Of a DNA stretch of 47,643 nt, positions 30,292-41,113 are shown piece after piece (position 1 is the stretch's first letter; every line of letters starts with the position of its first letter). Origin of the DNA: Rhizopus sp. PT2906 (taxonomy: Eukaryota > Mucoromycota > Mucoromycetes > Mucorales > Rhizopodaceae); the NCBI GenBank assembly GCA_025529335.1, contig JAMYHX010000335.1, positions 1 through 47,643 on the forward strand. Direction: 5' to 3'. The translations under genes and the position numbers were made by a program. The notes beneath the pieces were generated by a model, which saw only the letters and a list, made by a program, of their open reading frames with translations, was not told the DNA's origin and made no database searches.

Positions 30292-32047
30292 TTACAAATA
30301 GATACTTTTTAATACAATCTTGATCCTCTCCTTCTTTTTCAAATAAGCGCGGTTTGGATATCCTGACGACATTTTGAGGCATCTACCGATCCCCGCATAG
30401 ACTTGACAAGCAGCACGAAGACCTCCTTGACAATAAGGCAAGTCATCAATACCCACCTCGGCTTGTTTCATCATGAGTTCAGCCTTACTGACAAGCTTGA
30501 GACTGATCTGACGCAACCGACAATCGGACAGCTCACGTGGCTGACCGAGCTGCAGATTCTGTATTTCTTGTTGTGTGAGCCAATTTTGAGGAAGATAACA
30601 GCGACGTAGGCCTTGACTGTCTGTGACGATATCACGAGCGATATTGATATACTGAAGGACGAGTCCCATCTGACGCGCAAGCTGGATGGTATCTGACGAA
30701 AGCGAGCATTGACCATGATGAGCAATGATACGAGTACACATCTCGCCTACGCTACTGGCAACACAGGCAGAGTAATAAGCCAAGTCGTCTTCGTCCTTGA
30801 CACTTTTTTTTTCAAGATCCCAGCGGTAGCCATCCAAGAGTTCATACACACTCTCTTCTGAGACAATGTGTCGCAAGTGTGTGGCAAAGGCACGAAAGGC
30901 AGGAACACACGTAGCGGGTAACTGACTATAGTGAGCCTCGGTCAGTTTCTTTTCGGCATACATGGTCTTGACAAACTGACGGGTCGCTTGTAATTGATGT
31001 TTGCGATGTTCTCCAGGTACAGACTCGTCGTCGCAAAGATCGTCGGTCGCTCGACAGAACCCATAGAGTACGCTGAGATCTTGACGGACAGCATAGTTAA
31101 AGACAACGGATGCAGTATGGAATGACTTGGATGCACGTTTCAGGATATCCCAGGTAACCGAGAGATCGTTAATCACTTGTGGATTGAGCATTTGATCAGG
31201 TACGAGATAGGCCCAGAGAAGCATCTTGAGTTGGTCTACTGTGTTCTGAGGGTACTTGTTGAATAACTGTGCCACCGCTTGGGCTCGGTCGATGGTACAT
31301 GTTGCAAACACCAAGACGGTATTGATGAGCGTAAAGAACATGAACTCTTCCAGTGGGAGGTCGGAGGATACAAATTTGCCAGTGCTTGTGCGAAGTGAAA
31401 TGTGCCATGTACCAGCTGCAATCGCGATCTTGTCAACCCAGCATAAATAGAGTGTGGGCAGTGTGATGGACAGAATGACGGATAAAGGTCGTTGAAGCAT
31501 GTATTCACCAGAACCATACCACAGAATGGCTAACACAGGACAAACGTACCATAGGATGCATGCACCATAAAATAAGGGTTTAGCTGGAACAGCCAGTTTC
31601 TACATCATAGTTCAGTACACTTTTCTTTTTTTTTAAGTGTTTTCTTACCCAGGCTTTGTATGCAATAGTCATTAGCACTATGATAGGCACACCACGTACA
31701 AACCATGTTTGTATCAGAGGGGTTTGAGGTCGAATAAAGGTAGAAGGAAGATACCACCGCATGACTAGATTCGTAAAGGATACTGTCATGAAAGTCATGA
31801 TGATAAAAAACATGTATTCTTCAAGTGGCACATATCCGATCACAGCTACAACACAAGTAGGACAATAAGACCAAGCCTTATGATAAACAATATAGTTGTC
31901 CCAGACAGAGGCAGTGAAAAAGGCAATGCATGCCAGGAATTGATATTTGAATCGATCTTCTTTAGAATCAAAGGGGCGTAACAACCAAAAGAGGATACCA
32001 AGAACGGGCAAAGTATAGTAAAGATGAACTTCCATATAAGTAAGCAT
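30292..32047 (-). CDS. carRP: Bifunctional lycopene cyclase / phytoene synthase CarRP, 568 aa
   Basis: Two exons, 32047-31649 and 31599-30292, with a 49-nt intron; phase 0 joins AYKAW to KLAVPAKPLFYGA. The N-terminal R domain (about 1-230) is a membrane lycopene cyclase with seven hydrophobic segments and two cyclase motifs, YVPLEEYMFF (PLEE at 74-77) and LPLEEFMFF (PLEE at 215-218). The C-terminal P domain is a squalene/phytoene synthase with aspartate-rich motifs DDLCDD (319-324) and DIVTD (456-460) for Mg-diphosphate binding, plus YSACVASSVGEMCTRI. It condenses two geranylgeranyl diphosphates to phytoene and cyclises lycopene to beta-carotene. The fused gene is typical of Mucorales and other fungi. 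It is somewhat shorter than characterised Mucorales homologues (about 600 aa), mostly at the C-terminus. It shares a divergent promoter with carB, so co-induction by light is expected from the family. Confidence 0.97.
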
Positions 32048-32471
32048 GTTGAATTAAAGAAAACAAAAAAGAGAAAAAAAAAGTATGTCTTTATATAACT
32101 TCAATAAAGGAGAACAAAAAAGATTACCTTTCTTCCACTTTTTCTTTTTTTTTATTGTCGTTCCCTTTAATATTACTCATGCGTATGCGGCCAAGCAGAG
32201 CATGAATTCGTCAAGGTGCATACGTAGTGTTTTTATTCGTTGGATGATCATTCCAATTGCATATTTGATCCTAGAACAAAGAAATAAACCTTCTCATATC
32301 CCTTTTTGACTTTTGAGGTGTCACATATCCAAATCTAGATTCCATTTCATTATCTGATATGCACAAATAAAGGGGAAGGGGAAGGTATCTGTGTTTTTTT
32401 TTTTGACATTTATATAAATCCTCTTTCCAACTTTTCTCTCTCTCTTTTATATATACATATATTTTTCTATC
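32048..32471. promoter_or_regulatory. Divergent carRP-carB promoter (424 bp)
   Basis: The whole space between the two start codons. Each side has a TATA element at similar distance: TATATAA on the minus strand (32091-32097, about 50 nt from the carRP ATG) and TATATAAA on the plus strand (32411-32418, about 54 nt from the carB ATG), each followed by T/CT-rich sequence. Near the centre is a quasi-palindrome GGATGATCATTCC (32242-32254) and a second GATC at 32267-32270; GATC cores are bound by White-collar type GATA-finger light regulators in fungi, so these are candidate light-response sites. Known biology: this pair is light-induced in Mucor and relatives. The element assignment is inference. 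Confidence 0.6.
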
Positions 32472-34304
32472 ATGTCCAAACATATTGTCATCATTGGTGC
32501 TGGCGTTGGTGGAACTGCTACTGCAGCTCGTCTTGCTCGTGAAGGCTTCCGAGTGACTGTGGTCGAAAAGAATGATTTCTCGGGTGGCCGATGCTCACTC
32601 ATTCATCATGACGGATACCGATTTGATCAAGGCCCCTCTTTGTACCTGATGCCTAAGTTATTTGAAGACGCTTTTGCTGATCTTGACGAACGCGTGGAGG
32701 ATCATCTGGAACTGTTGCGATGTGAAAACAACTACAAGATTCACTTTGACGATGGCGAGTCGATTCATCTTACCTCTGACCTGACTCGGATGAAGGCCGA
32801 GATGGAACGCGTGGAGGGACCCGAAGGGTTTGGTCGATTTCTTGATTTTTTGAGAGAGACGCACGTGCACTATCAAAAGGGTACTTGGATCGCGCTCAAG
32901 AAGAATTTTGAAAGCATTTGGGATTTGATTCGTCTGGAGTATGCTCCCGAGATCCTTCGTTTGCACTTGTTTGACAAGATTTATAGACGTGCCTCGCTCT
33001 ACTTTAAGACAAAACGAATGCGTATGGCGTTTACCTTTCAAACCATGTATATGGGGTAAGGACATCATTGTATGTGTTATCATTACTAATCTGTATCTAG
33101 CATGTCGCCCTATGATGCTCCTGCAGTCTACAGTCTGTTGCAATATACCGAGTTTGCTGAAGGTATCTGGTACCCTCGTGGCGGGTTCAATCAAGTGGTT
33201 CAAAAGCTAGAATTCATTGCGTCACAAAAGTACCGAGCTACGTTTCGATACAACGCTCCTGTGGCCAAGATCAATGTGGACGGTGGTCGTGTATCTGGTG
33301 TGACATTGGAAAACGGAGAGGTGATCGAAGCGGATGCAGTGGTATGCAACGCTGATCTTGTCTACGCCTATCACAAACTCCTTCCTCCTTGCTCCTGGAC
33401 AACAAAGACGTTGGCCTCCAAGAAGTTGACATCTTCTTCCATTTCGTTCTATTGGTCCATGAACAAAAAGATTTCCCAGCTCGATGTTCATAACATCTTC
33501 TTGGCCGAATCATACAAGGAAAGCTTTGATGAAATCTTTAAACAGTATGGTCTGCCCTCAGAGGCTTCCTTTTATGTCAATGTTCCTTCTCGCGTGGATC
33601 CCTCAGCTGCACCTGATGGTAAAGATTCAGTAATCGTGTTGGTGCCTATCGGACACATGAAGAGTCAGACGGGCGAAGGTGAAGACTATGCCGACTTGGT
33701 CAATAGGGCACGCGAGATGGTCTTGGACGTCATTCAGGCCCGTTTAGGTATCAAGGATTTTGCTAGCATGATTGAACATGAAATTGTGAATGATCCCAAG
33801 ACCTGGCAAGCCAAGTTTAATCTCTGGAGAGGATCGATCCTTGGTCTGTCTCATAATGTCTTTCAGGTTCTTTGGTTTCGTCCGAGCACAAGGGATACAA
33901 CTAACCGATATTGTAATCTGTTCTTTGTTGGTGCCAGGTAAATTATATAAAAGAAAGAGATACCATAAAAATTAAAATATATATGTAGTACGCATCCTGG
34001 CACAGGTGTTCCTATCGTTCTTGCTGGCAGTAAGCTCACTTCAGATCAGATCTGTAAACATTTCGGAAAGACGCCCTTGCCTCGAAAACTTGAATACGCT
34101 CCACAAGCCAAGGACTATGTCGAAAAGAGTCATAATGGACCCTCTTGGTTGAGTATCTTTGCTGTCATCGTTTTCCTCTTGTCGCTCTTTTTTGCTTTTT
34201 TCCCTGAGCAATCGACTGGACATACCGCCGCTTCGTTCATAAACTCATATCTTCCAAAGCCATTCCAGGTCGAAGGCACTTCTTCTTCTTTTTGGGTAGC
34301 ATAA
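32472..34304 (+). CDS. carB: Phytoene desaturase (phytoene dehydrogenase) CarB, 578 aa
   Basis: Three exons, 32472-33055, 33101-33937 and 33989-34304, with 45- and 51-nt introns; phases agree (1737 nt). The N-terminus has the FAD-binding Rossmann motif HIVIIGAGVGGTATAARLAR (residues 4-23) and FDQGPSLYLMP. The C-terminal bacterial-type desaturase signature reads NLFFVGASTHPGTGVPIVLA. A hydrophobic segment near the end (LSIFAVIVFLLSLFFAFF) is the usual C-terminal membrane anchor. The enzyme introduces four double bases of desaturation, turning colourless phytoene into lycopene, at lipid membranes. It is transcribed away from carRP, whose product makes its substrate and consumes its product. Length and architecture match other fungal CrtI-type enzymes. 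Confidence 0.97.
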
Positions 34305-34305
34305 A

Positions 34306-34311
34306 AATAAA
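34306..34311 (+). terminator. AATAAA polyadenylation signal of carB
   Basis: AATAAA begins 2 nt after the carB stop codon, in an A/T-rich 3' flank. A second possible signal, AATAAA-like, was not clear. Confidence 0.35.
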
Positions 34312-34551
34312 TCTTGCTTCTTTTTTGATACTTTGTAACTGTTTATAGCTGCCTTGTTCAAACGTTTTCTATTGCTGTAATGTTGTTATACGGTTAAACA
34401 GTCTTTTATTTACAATTAACGCCTCAAATGCACGATAATGTATCTTCTTCGTCCGAGGCAGATCAAAAAGTAGTAAAGAAGCTGTAACTGAAAACCCCCT
34501 TATGAGATCAGGGGTTAAAAAAAAAAGTTATTGAAGGAATGATGTTGGGCC

Positions 34552-34886
34552 AAGTGTACACCTTTTTCAGAAATTATTCGCACACATTACAAGATCAATA
34601 ACAATTAAACACTTTATGTCTTTTTTATTGTTCAAAAGACAGCATGTAACAATATATAAAATAAACTTGATATTTTTGAGAAAAGATAAATGTGGTCAAG
34701 ACTTTATATAAAATGAAAAAGTTAGAGACTTTGTTTAAATAGTCTGATCTTGACTTCTCTTTTTCTTTTCTTCTTCCTTGGACCAAAAAGTAAGATCAGC
34801 TATTCCCCAGCTAGCTCTAAGATTTGTTGCCTCATTTGTTTGAAATTATCACTTTTTTTATCAGTGTGCGAATAATTTGTACACTA
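34552..34886. mobile_element. MITE-like inverted-repeat unit, about 335 bp
   Basis: A 15-bp exact inverted repeat (AAATTATTCGCACAC at 34571-34585; complement at 34864-34878) is flanked outside by a second matched pair, AGTGTAC (34553-34559) and GTACACT (34879-34885). The left side has an extra ACCTTTTTCAG between the two blocks. The interior is AT-rich and non-coding. The termini resemble short Tc1/mariner terminal repeats, and TA follows the right end, but no clear target duplication is seen on the left. Confidence 0.6.
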
Positions 34887-35325
34887 GGGTGTCATTTGAT
34901 ATAAATACAGTAGTAAGATCTTGGTCTAATTTTTTAAAAATAAAACTTCTCCCATATTCTTTTCCATTGAATCTTTTGTCTCTTATCTCATCGGAATACC
35001 ACATGAATAACTGACAGTACTTAATGTTTACATTATCTATTGTGAAGCTATAAGGAGATTAGTTTGTATGCAGTGTGTATACTCTGCTATGAGTTGGCAA
35101 GAAAAAGTGATTATCGCTGTTGCTGAAAACTTATTTCCTGCAATCAAAAATACTTTTTTATTTACGTCAATATTTTATAAAAATACACCATGATCTTTAG
35201 GTGCAACTATGATAAACTTGTATTGGACCCAAAAATAAGCAAATTTTTTAATTCACGACGTTTTCTCTTTCCCTTTTAAATGTAACAATAAAAATATATT
35301 GTGTCTATTGTACAGCTTTATAAAA
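34887..35325. other. Spacer upstream of the ABHD11-like gene
   Basis: AT-rich; no gene. Its last 60 bases are T-rich and contain the likely core promoter. The upstream in-frame ATG at 35299 would add nine hydrophobic residues before the better start. Confidence 0.45.
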
Positions 35326-36238
35326 ATGATTTCTTTTCGTCGTTTTGGTCTTGCTCATGTTCGACATTATTCTTCCAAGTCGGTTGAATTAGCCTTTGAC
35401 AAGTACGGCCAAGCTTCTCACTTGAAACCTATCGTCGTTTGTCATGGTCTGTTTGGATCCAAACAAAATTGGAAATCACTCGCCAAGGCACTTTCTCAAC
35501 GCACCTCTCGAGAAATTTATACTGTTGACCTTCGTAACCATGGCGACAGTCCTCACCATCACACCCATAACTTTGACAGCATGAGTCAAGATTTGATTGA
35601 ATTCATCCGTCGTCAAGACCTAAACGAGCCTGTGCTCATGGGCCATTCCATGGGTGGGAAAGCAGTCATGGCCACAGCGCTTCGTGCTCCTTCACTCGTC
35701 TCCAAACTGATCGTTGTTGACATGCCTCCTGTTCCTCTCAAGCTTGGTAGAAGTTTTAGAAACTATATCAAGGCGATGCACGAAATTGAGCAGGCTCAAG
35801 TCAAGAAACAGAGCGAGGCCGATGCGATCCTGGCTAAAGTCGAAAAGGACGTCAGTATCCGTATGTTCTTGCTGACGAACCTCAAGCGGGACGATCAAGG
35901 TATCTTGCGCTTTCGTGTTCCCTATGATATCCTCGGTCAGTCGTTAGAAACCATTGGTGATTTTCGTGAGGACTTTTTGCAAGGTAGATACTATGATCGA
36001 CCCACATTGTTTATTGCAGGTGGTAAAAGTCCTTATATGACACCGTTCAAAGAAGAAAAGGATAAAGTGGATCAATTGTTTCCTAATTCGACACTAGACA
36101 TTGTAGATAACGCAGGTCATTGGGGTAAGTGGTTCATGTCTTTTTTTTTTATTGGTCCAAAGCTGACACTTTCTCCTAGTGCATGCTAAAAGACCCGACG
36201 CAGTATTAAAACTCGTTACAGACTTTGTAAATGAATAG
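35326..36238 (+). CDS. Mitochondrial alpha/beta hydrolase, ABHD11/Imo32-like, 285 aa
   Basis: Two exons, 35326-36124 and 36180-36238, split by a 55-nt intron; the last exon encodes VHAKRPDAVLKLVTDFVNE. The chosen start gives MISFRRFGLAHVRHYSSK, an Arg-rich, acid-free presequence typical of mitochondrial import; the in-frame ATG at 35299 is less suitable. The fold shows the oxyanion loop HGLFGSKQNW (40-49), the YTVDLRNHGDS strand-turn (65-75), the nucleophile elbow GHSMGGK with Ser108, and the catalytic His265 in DNAGHWVH. Length and motif spacing match ABHD11 (human) and Imo32 (yeast), mitochondrial serine hydrolases; human ABHD11 protects the 2-oxoglutarate dehydrogenase lipoyl cofactor. Substrate specificity is inferred from homology only. 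Confidence 0.92.
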
Positions 36239-37469
36239 AGGGCAAAAAGTATATTTAAACTTTATTAAATATAAACACCCGATCCCGCAGTTCCAAGGAT
36301 TGCCTAATAAAACCAAACAGTGTTTTAAAACAAGTATCTAAAGTTCCTTAACAACTTTTTTTTTTGATACATACAATCTATAAAACCCAATCATTGCTCT
36401 CAACAGAGAGAGAGAGCGAACGAGAGAACACAGTTGTACACCAATCAAAACCTCGTTTTTCCTTTCAGTGAACACATATGAAAAAAGAACTCCAAATATT
36501 AGCAGTGAAATATAAGATACCAAAACAGCCATGCACACACAAAAGTAACCCCATCAGAAGAGTGAGCGCCTTGGTGGAACTGCGGGATGAAAAAGCAGAA
36601 AAAAAAAAATACAAAAAAAAACCATTGGAGGAGGAGTATAGCCTAAGCACATACAATGTTAGCTTGTGTGCTCTTGGAAACTTGGTACTTGTCCGAAGTC
36701 GAAGCAAAGTTGTATTGTTGTTGTTCTTGATGTTAGTATCTTGCCAAGTCGATGTTTATATGTTGTCAGTATATCTTGTTCACAGCAATGTTGAATACCA
36801 GGAATGAAAGTATAATCTTGATGTTGTGTCAGTATCTTGAACCATAACTTTCTTTTAAAAAAGAAAAAGGATGAGTGCAAACGAGGGAGGGGGGAGCAAG
36901 AAATAGAAGGGGATTCTTCTACTTCATAGCTTCATATATGTTGTATTTCGGAGTCATGTTCAGACTTATCGTCAACCAAGGTAGAGTTCAACCAAAAGAT
37001 AAGGAGAGACCAACCATGGTAAGAAAAGGAAAGAAAGTATGGGCTGTAAGTTGTATCGTCTGCTCTCTCTTTTATACTTTTTCAACGCAAAAAGTGGCTC
37101 CATAGCAATCACCAATGAAAATAGCCTGATTTATTTCATTTTTGGATTGCATTAATGATCATGCTTATTTCTAAAAAGGTCATTCAACTATTGGTAACTA
37201 AGCACAGAATTAAAGTTAAATGACGGAAAGTTTAAGAAACGAGTTATGCAGCACGGATAAAGGTTTGACTTGCGGTTGAAATAGAAATTTAAACACACTT
37301 TAGACTCTCGTGTGAGAGCAATCATTTTTAAACACATGTCCTCCAAGAAGACAAAAAGTGGTCTAAAACAGTGTTTATGCTAACGATGACAACATGTCCA
37401 CAAGTTGAATATTAAATGATCATGACGAAAGGATGTTTTTTCTTTTTTTTTTTTGTTTCATTTTTAAAT
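36239..37469. other. 1.2 kb without a supportable gene
   Basis: Contains purine-rich runs (36400-36425, 36600-36625) and short frames on both strands (36338-36538, 36465-36707, 36478-36807) that overlap one another and show no motifs. The right edge is the T-rich leader of the DUF4112 gene. Nothing further recognised; a non-coding RNA cannot be excluded. Confidence 0.5.
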
Positions 37470-38176
37470 ATGCAGCAAGTAGCAGTGAATTATGCTAAAC
37501 ATAAATTTCTTGGGAAAGCATCTCAACATATCCACCAGAACAAACCATCGTTCGAGACAGATCCGGAAGTGCTTAGGGCTATAGAAGAAGCACAAAAGCA
37601 TCACAAGACACATTGGTGGCAACTTAACAAAAAGGCTCAAAACTCACCCGAGATTTTGTTGAATCAACGTGATCGACAGGTGCTTCATCAAGTCAAGAAG
37701 AGAGCTTGGTACCTTGATAAGGGATGTCACTGCTGCTGCTTCAATATTGGGCTCGATGGTATCGTCGGTTTGATACCAGGTATTGGTGACGTTATCGGAA
37801 CTGCCTTGGCCTTGCAGCTCGTTCGTACGGCTTGTCAAGCAGATATACCCAATTGGCTTATTGCCAAAATGACTTGGAACGTTATGCTTGATTTTATGGT
37901 ATATGAAAAACAACAATGACAACACAGTCTTAACACTTTATGTAGATTGGTTTGACTCCTATTGCTGGTGATATATTGGATATCTTGTTTAAATGTAATT
38001 GGCGAAATGCAATGCTTCTTGAAGAATACTTGATTCTTCGAAGAATGGATGAGATCCGACTTGAACAAGGTCAACAGGTCGTATTACAGCCAGATCCTTC
38101 AAGTTCAACAACGGGTAATACGCATGATGTAACAGAGAATGATAAATATGGCACTTTTAAATTCTGGAGGCACTGA
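37470..38176 (+). CDS. DUF4112 domain protein, 219 aa
   Basis: Two exons, 37470-37898 and 37946-38176, with a 47-nt intron in phase 0. The start was set at the ATG directly after a T-rich tract (MQQVAVNYAKHKFLG); the frame is open further upstream but reads through poly-Phe. Residues about 65-165 carry the DUF4112 signature: QVKKRAWYLDKGC, then FNIGLDGIVGLIPGIGDVIG, and after the intron IGLTPIAGDILDILFKCNWR followed by NAMLLEEYLILRR. The paired glycine-rich hydrophobic segments (GLIPGIGD and GLTPIAGD) look membrane-associated. The family is widespread in fungi and bacteria; its role is unknown. WDR55 starts only 44 bases downstream. Confidence 0.88.
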
Positions 38177-38220
38177 TCCTCCGGCCACCTTTTTTTTATT
38201 TTTTTTTTTTTTTTGTTCTA

Positions 38221-39563
38221 ATGACTACGACTATTACTAATTGCGATAATAATAAAGAAGAACAAGCACCTAATGCCATACCCTTTACTCATCATATCTT
38301 TGACTTTGATCTCCATCCTTCTCAGCCTATTCTTGCTGCAGGCTTAATTAACGGACAAGTGCATTGGTATAAAAAGTTATCGATTATACATTCATAGATT
38401 GACACACATTATAGCTATCGTTATGGACTTGTATCCAATACTTTACAATGGTCAACTCAAATATCCAAAAAGTCATGTCGAGGTGTTCAGTTTACAAAAG
38501 AAGGCAATCGCAAGTATATATATAAATATTTCTATATTTGACTTGTAGAGAATAACAATCAATATAGATTTAATAAGCATTTCCAGAGATAAATCCATAC
38601 AGGCACTTGATGTGTCCACTGGAAGAATACTTTATAAATTAGCCAAAGCGCATAGGTAAGCTTATATCATCTTTATATAGTCAGCTTACCTATTCTCTCT
38701 TTCTGTATAGATACCCTATTAATAAGCTCTGTCAATTAGATAATCAACTTACAGCAACGGGAGATGATGAAGGCATTATTAAAGTAAATGATATAGTTTA
38801 AAACGTGTGTGTGTGTGTGTTTGTGTTGACTTTATTAGATTTGGGATATGCGAACATGTAAAGCAGTGCAGGAATATAAAAGACATCAAGACTATATATC
38901 AGATATGTCATTTTGTGATGCCAAGTCGACACTATTAGCTGCAGGGTAAAAAAAAAAAGAAAAGAAAAAAAAAGAGAGTGCTTAGTAAGCTGATGAGTAT
39001 GATATGTAGAGGGGACGGCATCTTGTCTATATATGATATTCGACAACCCCTGACCAAGATCAAGGTATCTCAAGAAATAGACGACGAACTTTTATCACTT
39101 ACAACCGTCAAGGTAAATGAATAGCGTATGCTTTCTATTTGCTAAATACTGTTTATAGGATGGACAAACGGTGATTGCAGGATCTCAAAGTGGAGCACTC
39201 TACATCTGGAACAACGCAGACTGGTCATCACCACCAACCAAATGGATCGGTCATCCAAACTCAGTTGACGCCCTATGCGCGCTCGATCAGGACACGATCT
39301 GCAGCGGCAGTAGTGACGGCCTCTTACGGCTTATCACCGTGTCACCCAACTATAAATTTGAAGGCATCTTAGGTGATCACGAAGACGAGTTCCCAATCGA
39401 GCGTATCGTCCTGACCCACGATCGGACCTACATGGCCAGTTGTGGACACGACCTCTCGCTCCGTTTTTGGAACGTTGAGTTCTTGTTTGAATCGCAAAAG
39501 AAACGCAAATGTACAGAGGAGCCAGAGTCAGTGAAACGTGCCAGGTTCTTTCAAGATCTATAG
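38221..39563 (+). CDS. JIP5: WD-repeat protein WDR55/Jip5 homologue, 338 aa
   Basis: Seven exons: 38221-38366, 38415-38509, 38568-38655, 38711-38783, 38839-38945, 39010-39112 and 39159-39563; the lengths total 339 codons with all phases consistent. The second intron (38510-38567) has a GC donor (GCAAGT) and AG acceptor; no GT alternative keeps the frame. Repeats begin with FDFDLHPSQPILAAGLINGQ, then LISISRDKSIQALDVSTG, ATGDDEGIIKIWDMRT, LLAAGGDGILSIYDIRQP, VIAGSQSGALYIWN, and end with MASCGHDLSLRFWNVEFL plus a basic tail. This order matches WDR55/Jip5, a nucleolar beta-propeller needed for large ribosomal subunit maturation in yeast. The start lies 44 bases after the DUF4112 stop codon, across a poly-T tract. 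Confidence 0.9.
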
Positions 39564-39669
39564 CTTTAAACTCCGGAGCGATCGCGCCCTCTTTTGTATA
39601 TCAGATACTGATCCCCAATTTTTTTTTCTTTTGTTCTTTTTCTTTCTACTGTTCTCTCATTTTTGAAAA

Positions 39670-40590
39670 AGTAAGCATTCAAGCCATCATTGTCACAATA
39701 AAAAACTTATACCCCATATGTAGTGTCTTACCACACCACTGGAAACAAGTTCGACCCCAAAGACACCGAGCTTGAGGGTTTGTTCGAAAATAACCGCAAA
39801 TGGGCCAAAGCAGTTCAAGAACAAGACCCCAACTTTTTCAAGACGTTGGCTGAAAAGCAAGAACCCAAGATTTTATGGATTGGTATGTGACCTAGAGTAA
39901 AAGTATCCTATTAATCATTGTCATAGGTTGCTCTGATTCGCGTGTCCCCGTCAACCAGATCGTTCAACTCGGTCCTGGTGAAATCTTTATTCATAAAAAC
40001 ATCGCCAACGTGGTTTGTCATTCTGACTTGAGTTGTCTCTCTGTTTTGCAATACGCTGTCGAGGTATTGAAGGTGGAACACATTGTTGTCTGTGGTAAAA
40101 ATTTTTTGAGTGGGGATTGTTTGTTATCTGTTTTTGGTAACACATGGTAGGACACTCCAACTGTGGTGGTGTTGCCGCTGCTTTGGGTCACCAACAATTT
40201 GGCTTGATTGATAACTGGCTTAGAAATGTCAAGGATGTCTACCGATGTAAGTTATATTTAATCTACATGGCTTGTCATTCATTGTGTGTGTGCTTTAGTG
40301 AATCAGAATGAAATGGACAAAATCGAGAATGATAAGGAGCGCTTGTTGAAGCTTGTTGAATACAATGCCATCAATTCTGCTCAAAACATTGTTCACTCTA
40401 CGATTGTTCAAAACGCATGGAAGAGAGGTCAAAAGTTGACTGTACATGCTTTGGTCTATAACCTCGAGAAAGGGTAAGATTTTTAGGGACGTTATTTCTT
40501 GTTTTTAACATCAAATGTAGTCTGCTCGAAAAGTTGGATTGGGCTGCTAAAGATCCAAAGAGTGCTAAATCTATTTATGTCATGGCTTAA
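39670..40590 (+). CDS. Beta-class carbonic anhydrase, 222 aa, with a spliced start codon
   Basis: Coding parts are 39670 (one base), 39724-39882, 39927-40094, 40151-40246, 40299-40473 and 40521-40590; introns are 53, 44, 56, 52 and 47 nt and the phases agree (669 nt). No in-frame ATG exists in the genome for the N-terminus; removal of the intron 39671-39723 joins the A of the leader AAAAA to TG and creates AUG, giving MSYHTTGNKFDPKDTELEGL. Zinc ligands are visible: Cys55 and Asp57 in GCSDSRVP and His111, Cys114 in CGHSNCGG; the Asp57-Arg59 pair is present. It interconverts CO2 and bicarbonate, supplying bicarbonate to biotin carboxylases such as pyruvate carboxylase. No targeting signal is seen, so it is probably cytosolic. 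It lies 106 bases downstream of WDR55. Confidence 0.93.
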
Positions 40591-41113
40591 ACGATAAGTA
40601 ATAAAGCTGTTATTTATTATACATTTTATAAAAAAGATGGGGATGGTTTTCATTTCACCCGTTACTGTTTGTTTATTTAAAGGGAGTCATGTTTATGATC
40701 CTTATGATCTAGGAATATGTTTGATGGATCATACGTCATATATTACAGCTTTTGTTTACTTTTGATCTTGTGGTGGTATATCAGGATTTACACAAGCTTC
40801 TTTGAGCAAAAAAAAAAAGTTCGCTCATACTGAAGAAGAGAAAATGACAAGATGATGACTTTTTGGTAACAGGTTTATTTATATGCACTTTGCTAGTTCT
40901 ATTTAAGACGATTTTAATGAAGCATGGTAACAGTTCAGGGGAACTGTTTTTTGGTGGCGAGTACAGTTCAATGTTAAATGAATAAATATAAATGGAAAAT
41001 AATCATATGATAACTCCTTTAGATCTCTTTGACGTATTAAGGAGAATTCAAAGTTCCCTTTTATCCTCCCTCCTGTTCTTTTTCTTTTCCTTTTTTCTTT
41101 TTTCTTCTCTTTC
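40591..41113. other. Spacer between carbonic anhydrase and the next gene
   Basis: AT-rich; ends in a 60-base pyrimidine-rich tract (41060-41113) directly before the next ATG. No gene recognised. Confidence 0.45.

Noticed and set aside
35299..35325. Upstream in-frame ATG of the ABHD11-like gene
   Set aside because: It would add a hydrophobic MCLLYSFIK before the mitochondrial-type presequence; the ATG at 35326 fits the family better.
36338..37105. Overlapping short ORFs between the ABHD11-like and DUF4112 genes
   Set aside because: They lie on both strands over the same bases with low-complexity Lys/Phe runs; nothing supports a gene.
39509..39775. ORF starting MYRGARVSETC as a possible carbonic anhydrase N-terminus
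   Set aside because: Its frame does not match the carbonic anhydrase frame across the splice; the spliced AUG model is cleaner.
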